Positions 9,247 to 17,792 of a DNA stretch of 64,000 nt are shown in pieces. Numbering within the stretch: the first letter of the stretch is position 1; every line of letters starts with the position of its first letter. The notes under the pieces are model-generated. The model worked only from the letters and a program-made list of their open reading frames with translations. It was not told the DNA's origin and made no database searches. Position numbers and translations under genes: made by a program. Origin of the DNA: an uncultured Pelagibacteraceae bacterium (lineage in GTDB: Bacteria; Pseudomonadota; Alphaproteobacteria; Pelagibacterales; Pelagibacteraceae); contig CACMRM010000002.1 of the NCBI GenBank assembly GCA_902616145.1, positions 165,726 through 229,725 of the forward strand. The letters run 5' to 3'.

Positions 9247-10286
9247 TAATTTACTCTAATTTTTTTTCCAGTTTTAGTACTTCTTAGTATGGCATCAAAT
9301 ATTTTAAGCGATTGCAAGCCATCATTTCCACTTACTTTTGGTATTGCCTTGTTAGATACGACATCACATAAATGATCAATTTGATTTATTAAAGTAAATC
9401 TACTTAGTCGAATGTTAAAATCCTTATGATAAATTGGTTTCCACCAACTTCTCTCACCCTTATTATACCAATGCTTTAAGTTAGGAAATTGTATCGAGCC
9501 TTTTGTTCCTCCAATAAAATATGCGGATTGATTTGTTATTGGGTAAGCTGGATTTTCTCCAGCTGTAAGCTCATAACTATAGGGAGCTACAATTGTATCA
9601 GAAACACTTAATGTACATAAAGCACCTGACCTAAAGATAAAATTGACAATTGCAGTATCTTCAACTTCATATTTTCTAATTTTATTTGAAGTTGTTGCTT
9701 GAACATGAGTTATAGGACCTAGTAGGTAACAAATTAGATCAATATCATGTACAAGATTAATGCCTAAGGGACCTCCTCCTTTTTTAATACGCCATTTTTC
9801 ATTGTACCAATCTTTATTTTTATATAACCAACACATAACATTAGCAGCAACAATTTTTCCAAGATTACCGCTATCTATTTGTTTCTTTACTTTAGCAACT
9901 ATACTGTTGTGTCTTCTATGATAGCCAATAAGTAGATGAGTTTTATTTTTTTTTGAGCTCTGAATAATTTTTTTTGCTTTTGAGATGTTATCGGAAATAG
10001 GTTTTTCTAATAAGACAGGTATTTTTGCATTTAAAAAGCTTATCGTATGTTTTTCGTGAAACTGATTGGGTGTGGCTACAATTACAGCATCTGGTTTATT
10101 ATTACTAAGTAATTCAGTCGATGATCTATAGAATGGAACTTTAAACTTTTTAGCATGAATAATTGAATTTTTATTTACATCAACAATTGAGTGGAGTTTT
10201 GCTTTTTTTGAAACACTTAAAGCTTTTAAATGCTGACTACCCATCAAACCAATTCCAACAACTGCAATCTTTATTTTATTTTTCAC
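9246..10286 (-). CDS. Gfo/Idh/MocA-family oxidoreductase (first of trio)
   Basis: 346-aa oxidoreductase from a GTG start at 10286, one base after the stop of the upstream gene. A longer reading from 10331 would add 15 non-conserved residues and overlap the upstream gene by 44 bases, so GTG is preferred. Motifs: AVVGIGLMGSQHL (NAD(P) binding), ATPNQFHEKH, LLEKPIS with the catalytic Lys, and GGGPLGINLVHDIDL holding the active-site Asp/His. The overall pattern resembles MocA/inositol-dehydrogenase-like members. Part of the 11-gene minus-strand operon; substrate not predictable from sequence. Confidence 0.87.
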   Translation of the reverse strand: MKNKIKIAVVGIGLMGSQHLKALSVSKKAKLHSIVDVNKNSIIHAKKFKVPFYRSSTELLSNNKPDAVIVATPNQFHEKHTISFLNAKIPVLLEKPISDNISKAKKIIQSSKKNKTHLLIGYHRRHNSIVAKVKKQIDSGNLGKIVAANVMCWLYKNKDWYNEKWRIKKGGGPLGINLVHDIDLICYLLGPITHVQATTSNKIRKYEVEDTAIVNFIFRSGALCTLSVSDTIVAPYSYELTAGENPAYPITNQSAYFIGGTKGSIQFPNLKHWYNKGERSWWKPIYHKDFNIRLSRFTLINQIDHLCDVVSNKAIPKVSGNDGLQSLKIFDAILRSTKTGKKIRVN

Positions 10287-10287
10287 T

Positions 10288-10692
10288 TTAATATTTAAAA
10301 TTAAATTTATAATTATTTTGTTGATAACCACTTTTCATGACTTTAAGATAATACTTTGCGGGTTTTAAGATAGGGGTCTTTCGTTTCATAAAATAATACA
10401 TTACTTTTTTTCTATTTTTATTAAAAAATTTTTTTATATATAACTTAGGAAAGTCTTCGTATCTATCTAATTTTTTTTCGGTTGCTTTATCTATTTCATA
10501 GATTATGCCTTTTACACTTGAACCCTTTTTTCTTTGTAAATCTGGTACTCTATATTTTGATCTAAAAACTAATTCAAATCCTTTCAAAATATGCTTGCTT
10601 AGATACTTAGCGTTTTTATATTTTTTTAAAAAAATTTTTTTATTAAGATTTGTACCATAAGCAAAGTACAAAAGTTTCTTAGTATCAATCAT
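10288..10692 (-). CDS. Small gamma-glutamylcyclotransferase-like (AIG2/GGCT-fold) protein
   Basis: 134-aa protein from the ATG at 10692, whose A overlaps the stop of the CitE-like gene; an upstream in-frame start would extend 15 residues into that gene and is rejected. LYFAYGTNLNKK near the N-terminus is the YGSNL-type loop of the GGCT fold, and DRYEDFPKLY has the conserved acidic residue in the right place (family knowledge: the general acid Glu). Members cyclise gamma-glutamyl amines or serve as uncharacterised small enzymes. Its position inside a catabolic operon suggests a role on a pathway intermediate, but that is inference. Very Lys/Tyr-rich. Confidence 0.75.
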   Translation of the reverse strand: MIDTKKLLYFAYGTNLNKKIFLKKYKNAKYLSKHILKGFELVFRSKYRVPDLQRKKGSSVKGIIYEIDKATEKKLDRYEDFPKLYIKKFFNKNRKKVMYYFMKRKTPILKPAKYYLKVMKSGYQQNNYKFNFKY

Positions 10693-11342
10693 TAAAAAAT
10701 TTTGTTCGAGATTTGAATTTGGTCTGGATGAATACAAGCTTTACCACTAAAACCTAATTTTTTTACTAAATTACATGATTTTTCAAATCCATTTAAATCT
10801 TTAAAATTTAAATAAGAGGTATCTATTGGGTTCTTTATATTTTTAGATTTATTTACTATATTTTTTCTAAACTCTAATATTTCTTTTTCATCTTCTGAAA
10901 TTTTAAGATTTATTGATTTAGCTAAATCATGAGAGCCAAAAGATACAATTCGAACTCTTTCTGAAAAAGAGCAAATTTCCTCAAGATTAGCTAGACCGTC
11001 TATACTTTCTAAAATTGGGATTACATCAGTTTTCAATTTCTCAGTTTTTTTTAATAATGCATCTATCTCAATTAATTGTTTTTTTGTTTCAGTAAACGGA
11101 AGGAATATTCCAGGAAATTTTTCTGATGTTACAAATTCTAAATCAGAATTCTTATTTATCCTTATATATGTTTGATCTTTTTTAACATTACATTCCTTTA
11201 TTATTTTTTTAGCTTGATCTTTCTGATCTTCAGGAACAGTTGACTCTAAGTCAAGAACAATTAAATCTGCGTTTAATGTATAAGCCTTTTTAATTTTTTT
11301 TTCTTCATGTCCTGGAACGAATAAAACAGATCTATATTTCAT
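10692..11342 (-). CDS. HpcH/HpaI / CitE-like (malyl-CoA/citramalyl-CoA lyase family) protein, short
   Basis: TIM-barrel lyase of the citrate lyase beta subunit family, which cleaves or forms C-C bonds in acyl-CoA thioesters such as malyl-, citramalyl- or beta-methylmalyl-CoA with Mg2+. Visible motifs: RSVLFVPGHEEK at the N-terminus, LDLESTVPEDQK (metal/phosphate loop), ILESIDGL (metal Glu), SFGSHDLAKS (metal Asp), and GFSGKACIHPDQI near the C-terminus. At 216 aa it lacks the C-terminal ~60 residues of normal 270-290-aa members, the segment that in CitE-like lyases closes the neighbouring active site. It overlaps the enolase-superfamily gene by 11 bases. Function in the cluster: possibly the terminal retro-aldol step. 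Confidence 0.8.
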   Translation of the reverse strand: MKYRSVLFVPGHEEKKIKKAYTLNADLIVLDLESTVPEDQKDQAKKIIKECNVKKDQTYIRINKNSDLEFVTSEKFPGIFLPFTETKKQLIEIDALLKKTEKLKTDVIPILESIDGLANLEEICSFSERVRIVSFGSHDLAKSINLKISEDEKEILEFRKNIVNKSKNIKNPIDTSYLNFKDLNGFEKSCNLVKKLGFSGKACIHPDQIQISNKIF

Positions 11343-12420
11343 ATTTACTTAATTTATTATAATCTAAATCAATACCAAGACCTGGTCCTGAAGGTAATTT
11401 ATACTTTCCATTTATTGCTCTTTTAAAATTAGGGTAAAATTCTTGATCGATATCTAAATAGAATCTCTCAATATACGTATCTTTTTCCATTAACGCAGCT
11501 AATTGAAGTGTAGCTAAAAAACCTGGTCCAAAATAAGCTGTATGAGGCATTACAGATATATTATTTTTTTCCGCATGCTGAATAATTTTGAACATCTCGT
11601 AAACACCACCAACTTTTATTACTGACGGTTGAACAAAGGTAACTGCTTTTTGTTTTATCATTGATTTGAATTCAAATTCTGTACACGCATTCTCTCCACA
11701 GGCTATAGGTATCCCAAGTTCTTCATTTAATTTTGCAAGAGTTTCATAATCTTCTGGTGGATAAATAGGTTCTTCTAACCAAGTAAGTTTCATACTTTTT
11801 AAAAAATCTTTTTTGGACAGCGTTTCTTTATAAGTCCAAGGACAATTAGTGTCTAACATTAAAGGAAGATTGCCTGTTCCTCTTCTTCCAGCTTCAATGC
11901 AATCATTTTCTATTTCATGAAGTTTTATAGCTTGGTAACCATCGTCTAATGATTGCTTACATTTTTGCTCTATAATTTTTGGATCTCCATATCTAAAAAG
12001 ACTTGAATACGCTTTAAATAGATCTTTATTTTTTTTTCCTAACAATTCATGAATTGGCTTATTTTTTTCTTTGCCTAAAGCATCCCATAATGCAATTTCA
12101 ACACCAGATATTGCAAACATTGTTATTCCGTATCTACCAAATAAGTGCAAAGATTTTTGAAGAGTTAAAAGAAGTTCCGGTATATTACTCATATCTTTTC
12201 CAACGAGTAAAGGAGCCACCATTTCTTCAATTGCTATTTTTACTGCTTTCCAACTAGTATAACCAAAGGCTTCACCCCAACCAGTGATACCTTTATCTGT
12301 TTCAATTTTTACTAAGTTAAATTCTAAACTTTTCCATTCTTTTCCATGAAAAATTACCTTTTTTCCTCCATGGCTAAACGGCATACTCAAAGTGATTGCT
12401 TTGATTGATTTAATTTTCAT
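11332..12420 (-). CDS. Mandelate racemase/muconate lactonizing enzyme-family (enolase superfamily) protein
   Basis: 362-aa enolase-superfamily enzyme that abstracts a proton alpha to a carboxylate, usually a sugar-acid dehydratase, racemase or cycloisomerase. The capping domain covers residues 1-125 (GWGEAFGY and ALWDALGK are family motifs). Barrel residues seen: Lys166-x-His168 on strand 2 (KLH), metal ligands Asp190 (LMLDTN), Glu216/217 (WLEEP) and Glu243 (CGEN), and His293 on strand 7 (MPHTAYFGPG). KxH with a strand-7 His points to the mandelate-racemase side. It overlaps the enoyl-CoA hydratase-like gene by 1 base. Substrate unknown, expected to be a 2-hydroxy or polyhydroxy carboxylate. 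Confidence 0.9.
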   Translation of the reverse strand: MKIKSIKAITLSMPFSHGGKKVIFHGKEWKSLEFNLVKIETDKGITGWGEAFGYTSWKAVKIAIEEMVAPLLVGKDMSNIPELLLTLQKSLHLFGRYGITMFAISGVEIALWDALGKEKNKPIHELLGKKNKDLFKAYSSLFRYGDPKIIEQKCKQSLDDGYQAIKLHEIENDCIEAGRRGTGNLPLMLDTNCPWTYKETLSKKDFLKSMKLTWLEEPIYPPEDYETLAKLNEELGIPIACGENACTEFEFKSMIKQKAVTFVQPSVIKVGGVYEMFKIIQHAEKNNISVMPHTAYFGPGFLATLQLAALMEKDTYIERFYLDIDQEFYPNFKRAINGKYKLPSGPGLGIDLDYNKLSKYEI

Positions 12421-13190
12421 TATCTAAATTTTTTGAAATTTGGCTTTCTTTTTTCTAGAAAGGCCTTTGCGCCTTCTGCCTGTTCTCCAGTTTTAAAATA
12501 ATCAGGAGCAACTTCTCCGACCATACCTTTTTGGGTAATTTTTAAAATTTCTTCAAATTGTTTTCTAAAACTGGCCTTTAATATCTTTAAACAAGTTGGT
12601 GCAGCTTTTAAAATTTCATCGCCATACTTTTTAACTTCCTCATCTAATTTATCTTTCTTCACTACTGAATTTACCAAACCCCAATTCATCATCTCTTTTG
12701 CTGAGTATCTTTTGCAAGTCATCCACATTTCTCTTGCACGTTTGTGTCCTAAAATATTTGCAGAGTGGGCAACTATAGCTCCTCCGGCTGGAGAACCAAC
12801 TCTGGGGCCATTTTGACCAAATGTAGAATTCTCACTTGCAATAGTTAAATCACAAAAGTAAGCCATATGATTTCCACCACCAATCGCGTATCCATCAACT
12901 TTAGCTATGATTGGTTTACTACATTTTGTTAAGTGAATATGAAATTCGTATTCATGATCTTGAAATTCTTTAGAACTTTCCCAATTCATATCTCCACCAG
13001 AGCAAAAGGCTCTATCTCCAGCACCTGATAAAACTATTACTCCAACTTCTTTATCTTTTTCTGCAGCATCAAGAGCTGTCTTGAGTTCTTGAAGAGTTAC
13101 TGGTGTAAAAGCATTTAACACTTTAGGTCTATTTATAGTGACATGAGCGTAGTCACCTTTGACTTCATATAATATATCTTTAAATTGCAT
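12420..13190 (-). CDS. Crotonase-family enzyme of the MenB/BadI type (possible 2-ketocyclohexanecarboxyl-CoA hydrolase-like)
   Basis: 256-aa crotonase-fold enzyme acting on acyl-CoA. Oxyanion-hole segments are GDRAFCSGGD (residues 58-67) and DGYAIGGGN (99-107); FGQNGPRVGS follows at 124-133. The stretches VIVLSGAGDRAFC, REMWMTCKRYSAKE and the end LEKRKPNFKKF resemble, from memory, BadI (retro-Dieckmann ring cleavage of 2-ketocyclohexanecarboxyl-CoA) and MenB (the reverse, ring-forming step) more than ordinary enoyl-CoA hydratases. It overlaps the acyl-CoA synthetase gene by 11 bases, so the CoA ester it uses is plausibly made by that enzyme. Menaquinone synthesis is unlikely, as no other men gene is present. 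Confidence 0.8.
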   Translation of the reverse strand: MQFKDILYEVKGDYAHVTINRPKVLNAFTPVTLQELKTALDAAEKDKEVGVIVLSGAGDRAFCSGGDMNWESSKEFQDHEYEFHIHLTKCSKPIIAKVDGYAIGGGNHMAYFCDLTIASENSTFGQNGPRVGSPAGGAIVAHSANILGHKRAREMWMTCKRYSAKEMMNWGLVNSVVKKDKLDEEVKKYGDEILKAAPTCLKILKASFRKQFEEILKITQKGMVGEVAPDYFKTGEQAEGAKAFLEKRKPNFKKFR

Positions 13191-15093
13191 GTGATCTAAT
13201 CTCCTCTACAGACTCTGGATTTAATAGCGTTGATAAATCACCTGGGTCTTGGTTTGCTAAACATGATTTTATAACTCTTCTCATTATTTTCATATTTCTT
13301 GTTTTAGGTAAATCTTTTACAAAAATTACCTTATCAGGCTTAAATGATTTCCCTAAATCTTTTATAACTAAATCTTCAAAAAAACTTTCTTTTTGATCAT
13401 TATTTTCTGCAGGAACGATAGATAAAATAATTTTTGACCCTTTATTTGCGTCAGGTATTCCAACAGCAGCAACCTCTTTTGCTTTTCCACTTTTTACTAT
13501 TACACTCTCAAGCTCAGAAGGACCTATTCTTTTACCTGATACTTTAATGGTATCATCAGATCTCCCATGTAAATACCAATGACCATCAGAATCTCTACTT
13601 GCAAGATCACCATGAACCCAATAATCTTTAATTACACTCCAATAATTATCGATGTAACGCTTATCATCGTTCCATAAGCTCTTAGTTAATCCGATTGATG
13701 ATTTTCTCATGACTAATTCACCCATCTCATTTGTAGAAACTTTTTGTCCGTCTAAATTTAAGATATCTGCGCTCATTCCGGGAATGGGAGCATTAAAAGA
13801 TCCGACCTTAAAGGGACGATGTAAACAACAATGCAAAATAGAACCAGAAACTTCAGTACCACCAGCTGAGTTCATAATAGGAACTTTAGATTTCCCTATG
13901 ACTTGAAATAACCATTTCCAAGGTTTTTCTGTCCAAGGTTCTCCACCAGTACAAATCATTCTTAATGAGTTCAAATCTAAATCTTTAAAAAGTTTTTCAT
14001 CTTTAATCATTTGCGCTCTGATGAGAGCAGGGGAAAGCTCTGTCCAGGAAACCTTGTATTTTTCAATAAGTTTCCAAAAACGCACTTCATCAGGAAAATC
14101 AGGAACTCCCTCAGCGATTACCATTTGTGCTCCATGTGAAGAAGCTATTGTTGCAGATTTAGAACCCACCATCCATCCCATATCAGCCATACACAAATGA
14201 ATATCAGTTTGTTTAAAGTCTGCTAAAACTCCTTCGTCAAATGACATCTTAGCAACTAAACCAATGTGAGTATAAACACATCCTTTGGGTTTTCCGGTTG
14301 TACCTGATGTAAAGTGGATAATAGCAGGATGCTCAGCATCGGTTTCCTCTGTTTTTAAATTATCAGAAACATTTTGAAAATTTTCCCAATTAAAGATTTT
14401 CTTTCCTTTCTCTTTTCCTAATAAAAAAATTTTTTCTAAAGAAATGACTTGATCTAATTCATTTTTAATTTGATCAAACATTCTTATTTCTTTTGCTTTT
14501 CTAAATGTTTTTTCAACAGTAAAAATTCCTTTAGCTTTTGCTATATTAAGTCTCTCAATAACTGCCTTTGATCCATATCCAGAGAATAAAGGTAGCACTA
14601 CACACCCAATTTTTAAAATAGCAAAGTAAGCAATGTAAGTTTCTATAAATTGAGGCATGTAAAGTGCGATTACATCACCTTTTTTAAAGCCATTTATTTT
14701 TAAAGTATTTCCAACCTTTGAGATTTGCTTATCAAATTCTTTATAAGTAATTGAGCTTTCTTTCCCGTCTTCTCTTTCAGCAAAAATGAAAGTGTTGTTA
14801 AAAAATTCCTTATCTTTATGACGATCTATACAATTTAAAACTATATTAGTTTTACCTCCGATACACCACCTTGTCCAAGGAGTCCCTTTTGATTCATCTA
14901 ATATTTTTGAGTAAGGTTTATAAAATTTTAAATCCGAAAATTTGATTACATTGTCCCATAACCATCCAGGATCAGAAAAACTTTTTTTCTCAAGCTCATC
15001 ATAATTTTTTAATTTGCAATGTTGTATAAACTTAGTTAGTTTTGAATTTCTAATCTGCTCTTTTGATGGTTGCCAAATAATTTCTTTAGACAC
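13180..15093 (-). CDS. Acetoacetyl-/acetyl-CoA synthetase-like AMP-dependent acyl-CoA synthetase
   Basis: 637-aa ANL-superfamily ligase: carboxylate + ATP + CoA to acyl-CoA + AMP + PPi. The N-terminal ~100 residues look like the acetyl-CoA-synthetase N domain (WDNVIKFSDL, TPWTRWCIGG). The ATP/P-loop is FTSGTTGKPKG; later motifs are YWVHGDLASRD, GRSDDTIKVSGKRIGPSELE (hinge Asp and A8 loop) and TRNMKIMRR carrying the catalytic Lys, where the usual Ser-Gly before Lys is replaced by Asn-Met. The substrate cannot be read from sequence. It sits 5 bp after the PanE-like gene and overlaps the BadI/MenB-like gene, suggesting it activates an acid pathway intermediate. Confidence 0.9.
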   Translation of the reverse strand: MSKEIIWQPSKEQIRNSKLTKFIQHCKLKNYDELEKKSFSDPGWLWDNVIKFSDLKFYKPYSKILDESKGTPWTRWCIGGKTNIVLNCIDRHKDKEFFNNTFIFAEREDGKESSITYKEFDKQISKVGNTLKINGFKKGDVIALYMPQFIETYIAYFAILKIGCVVLPLFSGYGSKAVIERLNIAKAKGIFTVEKTFRKAKEIRMFDQIKNELDQVISLEKIFLLGKEKGKKIFNWENFQNVSDNLKTEETDAEHPAIIHFTSGTTGKPKGCVYTHIGLVAKMSFDEGVLADFKQTDIHLCMADMGWMVGSKSATIASSHGAQMVIAEGVPDFPDEVRFWKLIEKYKVSWTELSPALIRAQMIKDEKLFKDLDLNSLRMICTGGEPWTEKPWKWLFQVIGKSKVPIMNSAGGTEVSGSILHCCLHRPFKVGSFNAPIPGMSADILNLDGQKVSTNEMGELVMRKSSIGLTKSLWNDDKRYIDNYWSVIKDYWVHGDLASRDSDGHWYLHGRSDDTIKVSGKRIGPSELESVIVKSGKAKEVAAVGIPDANKGSKIILSIVPAENNDQKESFFEDLVIKDLGKSFKPDKVIFVKDLPKTRNMKIMRRVIKSCLANQDPGDLSTLLNPESVEEIRSHAI

Positions 15094-15098
15094 AAGTC

Positions 15099-16043
15099 TT
15101 ATACGTACATACCCTCTTTAATCTTAATAATATTATACATGAGGTCATTTAAAGGTGTTTTAATCCCATGTTTTTTTCCAATTTTAGAAACAGCTCCACT
15201 TATGAAATCAATTTCTGTTTTTCTATGCTTTACCACGTCAAATGCCATAGATGATTTATTAGTTTGTCTTGAGTCTACTATTCTATTGAACATTTCTAAA
15301 CAATCACTTTCACTTACATCAACTCCATCGGCTTTTGCTACTTCTCTAGTTTCAAGGATTATATCCTTACCTAATTTTCGAGACATGGTCTGATTTTTAT
15401 TAGAAATGTATAAATCTGTATGATGTAAATCAAATATTGCAGATAACGGACCAATTGCTGTTAAAGCAAATAATTTCATCCATTTTCTTCTTTTGATATT
15501 TTCTTCTGCAATTGTTTCTAAGCCATGTGCAGTAAAAGTTTCAGCTAAATCTTTAACCCTTTCACTTGAACCACCTTCGTATTCACCAATCCATGATGGC
15601 AAACTTGCGTGGTTTTGAATTATTCCAGGACCTTGAATACTAGAAGCTTGTGTTGTGGAACCACCTAAAACTTTTTCTTTACCAGCTATTTTTTGCATGA
15701 TTTCTTCATGCCCAATACCATTTTGAAATGACATAAGCACTGTATTATCTCCGATAATATTTTTTGAATTGGATAAAGCTTGTTCTAAAGCTGTAGCTTT
15801 ACACATAATAATTATTGCATCGACTGGCTTTAAAGTTTTTGGATCAGTTGTAGCATTGATTTTTACTGTTCTATCTCCGCCATGACCCATCATTTTTAAA
15901 CCTTTACTGTTAATTTCGTCTACATGTTTTTTCCAAACATCAATAAGATGAACCTCTAAACCTTTTTCAGCTAACAACCCGCCGAAAAGACAGCCCATAG
16001 CACCAGCACCTAATACTGCAACTTTTGTATCTTTCTTTATCAT
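15099..16043 (-). CDS. 2-dehydropantoate 2-reductase (PanE/ApbA) family protein
   Basis: 314-aa NAD(P)H-dependent ketoacid reductase family. Rossmann motif AVLGAGAMGCLFGGLLAEKG at residues 9-28, then the conserved FQNGIGHEE, catalytic Lys in RRKWMKLFALTAIGPLSAI, and KTEIDFISGAV with the substrate-binding Glu. True PanE makes pantoate; this copy is buried in a catabolic operon (its ATG overlaps the livH stop) and its family has many catabolic paralogues acting on other 2-keto acids. I therefore give only the family. Whether the genome has another panE cannot be seen here. Confidence 0.85.
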   Translation of the reverse strand: MIKKDTKVAVLGAGAMGCLFGGLLAEKGLEVHLIDVWKKHVDEINSKGLKMMGHGGDRTVKINATTDPKTLKPVDAIIIMCKATALEQALSNSKNIIGDNTVLMSFQNGIGHEEIMQKIAGKEKVLGGSTTQASSIQGPGIIQNHASLPSWIGEYEGGSSERVKDLAETFTAHGLETIAEENIKRRKWMKLFALTAIGPLSAIFDLHHTDLYISNKNQTMSRKLGKDIILETREVAKADGVDVSESDCLEMFNRIVDSRQTNKSSMAFDVVKHRKTEIDFISGAVSKIGKKHGIKTPLNDLMYNIIKIKEGMYV

Positions 16044-17080
16044 TAAGCTTTCATTTTAACTTGAACACCAAAGAAGCCAGTTGGCTTGATCATTAAAACA
16101 ACTATCATTAATAAAAAGGCGTATAAATCTTTGTGACTTCCAGAAATATAAAAAGAAGAAGCTGTTTCAAATATTCCAACTGTAAATCCTCCAACTATTG
16201 CACCAGGCAGATTACCAAAACCACCTACGACCGCAGCAGCGAAAGCTTTCATAAGAATGATATAACCCATGAATACAACAACTTGATAAGTTGGACCTAC
16301 TAAAGTTCCTCCTATACCTGCTATGGCACAAGCAATACCAAAAATAATTGATATGTATAGTGGCACGTTTATTCCAACTAGATTTGAAACATCTTTAGAG
16401 TAAGCTACAGCTCTTATACCTAATCCCATTTTTGTTTTATTTAAAAAGAACCAAAGACCTGCAGCTACAGATAAACCAACTACAATCATCCAAATATAAG
16501 TAATCGGTAAAAATAGTCCTCCAATTTCCATTGGCAAACCTAATTCAGCAGGGAAAGGTTTTGCTACTGGATTCCAAATTAAATAAGCAACGTTTATTAA
16601 AACTACTGAAAGACCAAATCCACATATGATTATTCCCATTCCAGCTACAGTGTAACCGCCACCTTTTTTTGTTAGAGGTCTCAAGAAAACTCTTTCAATA
16701 AAAACTCCAAATAAACCCATTGAAACAAAGGCTGTAAATAAACAAACTACGTAAATTATCCAACCATAAGCATCAGGAAATAAATTAAAAATCCAATCTT
16801 GATTACCCAAAAGATTAAACATAGTAAGACCCGCAAAAGCACCTATCATGAAAAATTCGCCGTGAGAAAAATTAACTACATCTAGACCTGTGTAGATTAA
16901 TGAAATTCCAAGCGCAACTAAGCCATAAATAATTCCAACAGAAAGACCAATTGTTAATACTGATTTGAGCGATTCAATATTCATATCGGGGCTATTCACA
17001 CACCAGCCGATATAAAGAAGTACGAATGTTCCAAATATTATATTTTCACCTTTTTTTCCAATTCTAAATTTATTAAACAT
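16043..17080 (-). CDS. livH: Branched-chain amino acid-type ABC transporter permease (LivH family)
   Basis: 345-aa inner-membrane permease of a Liv-type (HAAT family) importer. The ATG at 17080 is chosen over a TTG at 17098 because a strong GGAGGG ribosome-binding site lies 11 bases upstream of the ATG and would be inside the gene otherwise. Multiple membrane segments; the LivH signature GLALGISLIYTGLDVVNFSHGEFFM-like region is present (ISLIYTGLDVVNFSHGEFF), followed by AFAAAVVGGFGNLPGAIVGG. It overlaps livF by 8 bases. The partner permease LivM and second ATPase LivG are encoded on the other strand at 20.0-21.8 kb. Transported compound unknown. Confidence 0.93.
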   Translation of the reverse strand: MFNKFRIGKKGENIIFGTFVLLYIGWCVNSPDMNIESLKSVLTIGLSVGIIYGLVALGISLIYTGLDVVNFSHGEFFMIGAFAGLTMFNLLGNQDWIFNLFPDAYGWIIYVVCLFTAFVSMGLFGVFIERVFLRPLTKKGGGYTVAGMGIIICGFGLSVVLINVAYLIWNPVAKPFPAELGLPMEIGGLFLPITYIWMIVVGLSVAAGLWFFLNKTKMGLGIRAVAYSKDVSNLVGINVPLYISIIFGIACAIAGIGGTLVGPTYQVVVFMGYIILMKAFAAAVVGGFGNLPGAIVGGFTVGIFETASSFYISGSHKDLYAFLLMIVVLMIKPTGFFGVQVKMKA

Positions 17081-17792
17081 TGGCTTTAGTCCCTCCAAGA
17101 TACGACTCTTTTACACTTTCGTCGTACATTAATTTCTTACTATCGCCTTCAACATTGATCACACCGTCTTTAATTACATACCCGTAATCAGCAAGCAATA
17201 ATGCCATCCTAACATTTTGTTCTACCACAAGAACTGTTAATCCATCTTGTCTAATTCTATTAATGTTTTTAAAGATATCTAAAACAATTTGAGGCGCTAG
17301 AGCAGCACTAGGTTCATCTAGCATTATCATTTTAGGATTAGACATTAATCCTCTTCCAATACATAACATTTGTAACTCACCACCTGATAAAGTTGCAGCC
17401 AACTGATCTTTTCTTTCATTTAATCTTGGAAAATAGTTATAAACTTTTTCTAAATTATCTGACAGTTGTTGTTTGCTTTTTAAAATAAAGCCGCCCAATT
17501 TTAAATTTTCAGTGACAGACATTGCAGGGAATACATCCTTTCCTTGAGTTACTTGCACCAATCCTCTTCCAACTATTTCGTGAGCAGGCAAGTTTTGAAT
17601 TTGCTCACCATTAAATTCGATCGTACCTTTCCATGATCTAATTAATCCAGATGCAGCTCTAAGAATAGTTGATTTGCCTGTCCCATTACCACCGAGCAAT
17701 GCAACTATAGATTGTTTCTCAACTTTCATATTAGCTCCATTTAAAATTTGTACAGAGCCATATCCAGAAATAAGTTGATCTATCTTAAGCAA
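17073..17792 (-). CDS. livF: Branched-chain amino acid-type ABC transporter ATP-binding protein (LivF family)
   Basis: 239-aa ATPase of the Liv-type importer. Walker A LLGGNGTGKST at residues 32-42, signature LSGGELQML, Walker B MIMLDEPSAALAP, and H-loop region VVEQNVRMAL, where LivF proteins typically end the switch region with EQN. The start is TTG at 17792, preceded by GGAGG four bases upstream; the nearby ATG at 17795 is out of frame and the ABC domain begins at once, leaving no later ATG possible. First gene of the 11-gene minus-strand operon. Confidence 0.93.
   Translation of the reverse strand: MLKIDQLISGYGSVQILNGANMKVEKQSIVALLGGNGTGKSTILRAASGLIRSWKGTIEFNGEQIQNLPAHEIVGRGLVQVTQGKDVFPAMSVTENLKLGGFILKSKQQLSDNLEKVYNYFPRLNERKDQLAATLSGGELQMLCIGRGLMSNPKMIMLDEPSAALAPQIVLDIFKNINRIRQDGLTVLVVEQNVRMALLLADYGYVIKDGVINVEGDSKKLMYDESVKESYLGGTKANV

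Noticed and set aside
12420..13190. MenB (menaquinone synthesis)
   Set aside because: No other men genes; catabolic operon context; similarity pattern nearer to BadI.
17081..17098. TTG start extending livH by six residues
   Set aside because: The GGAGGG ribosome-binding site for the ATG at 17080 lies inside this extension.
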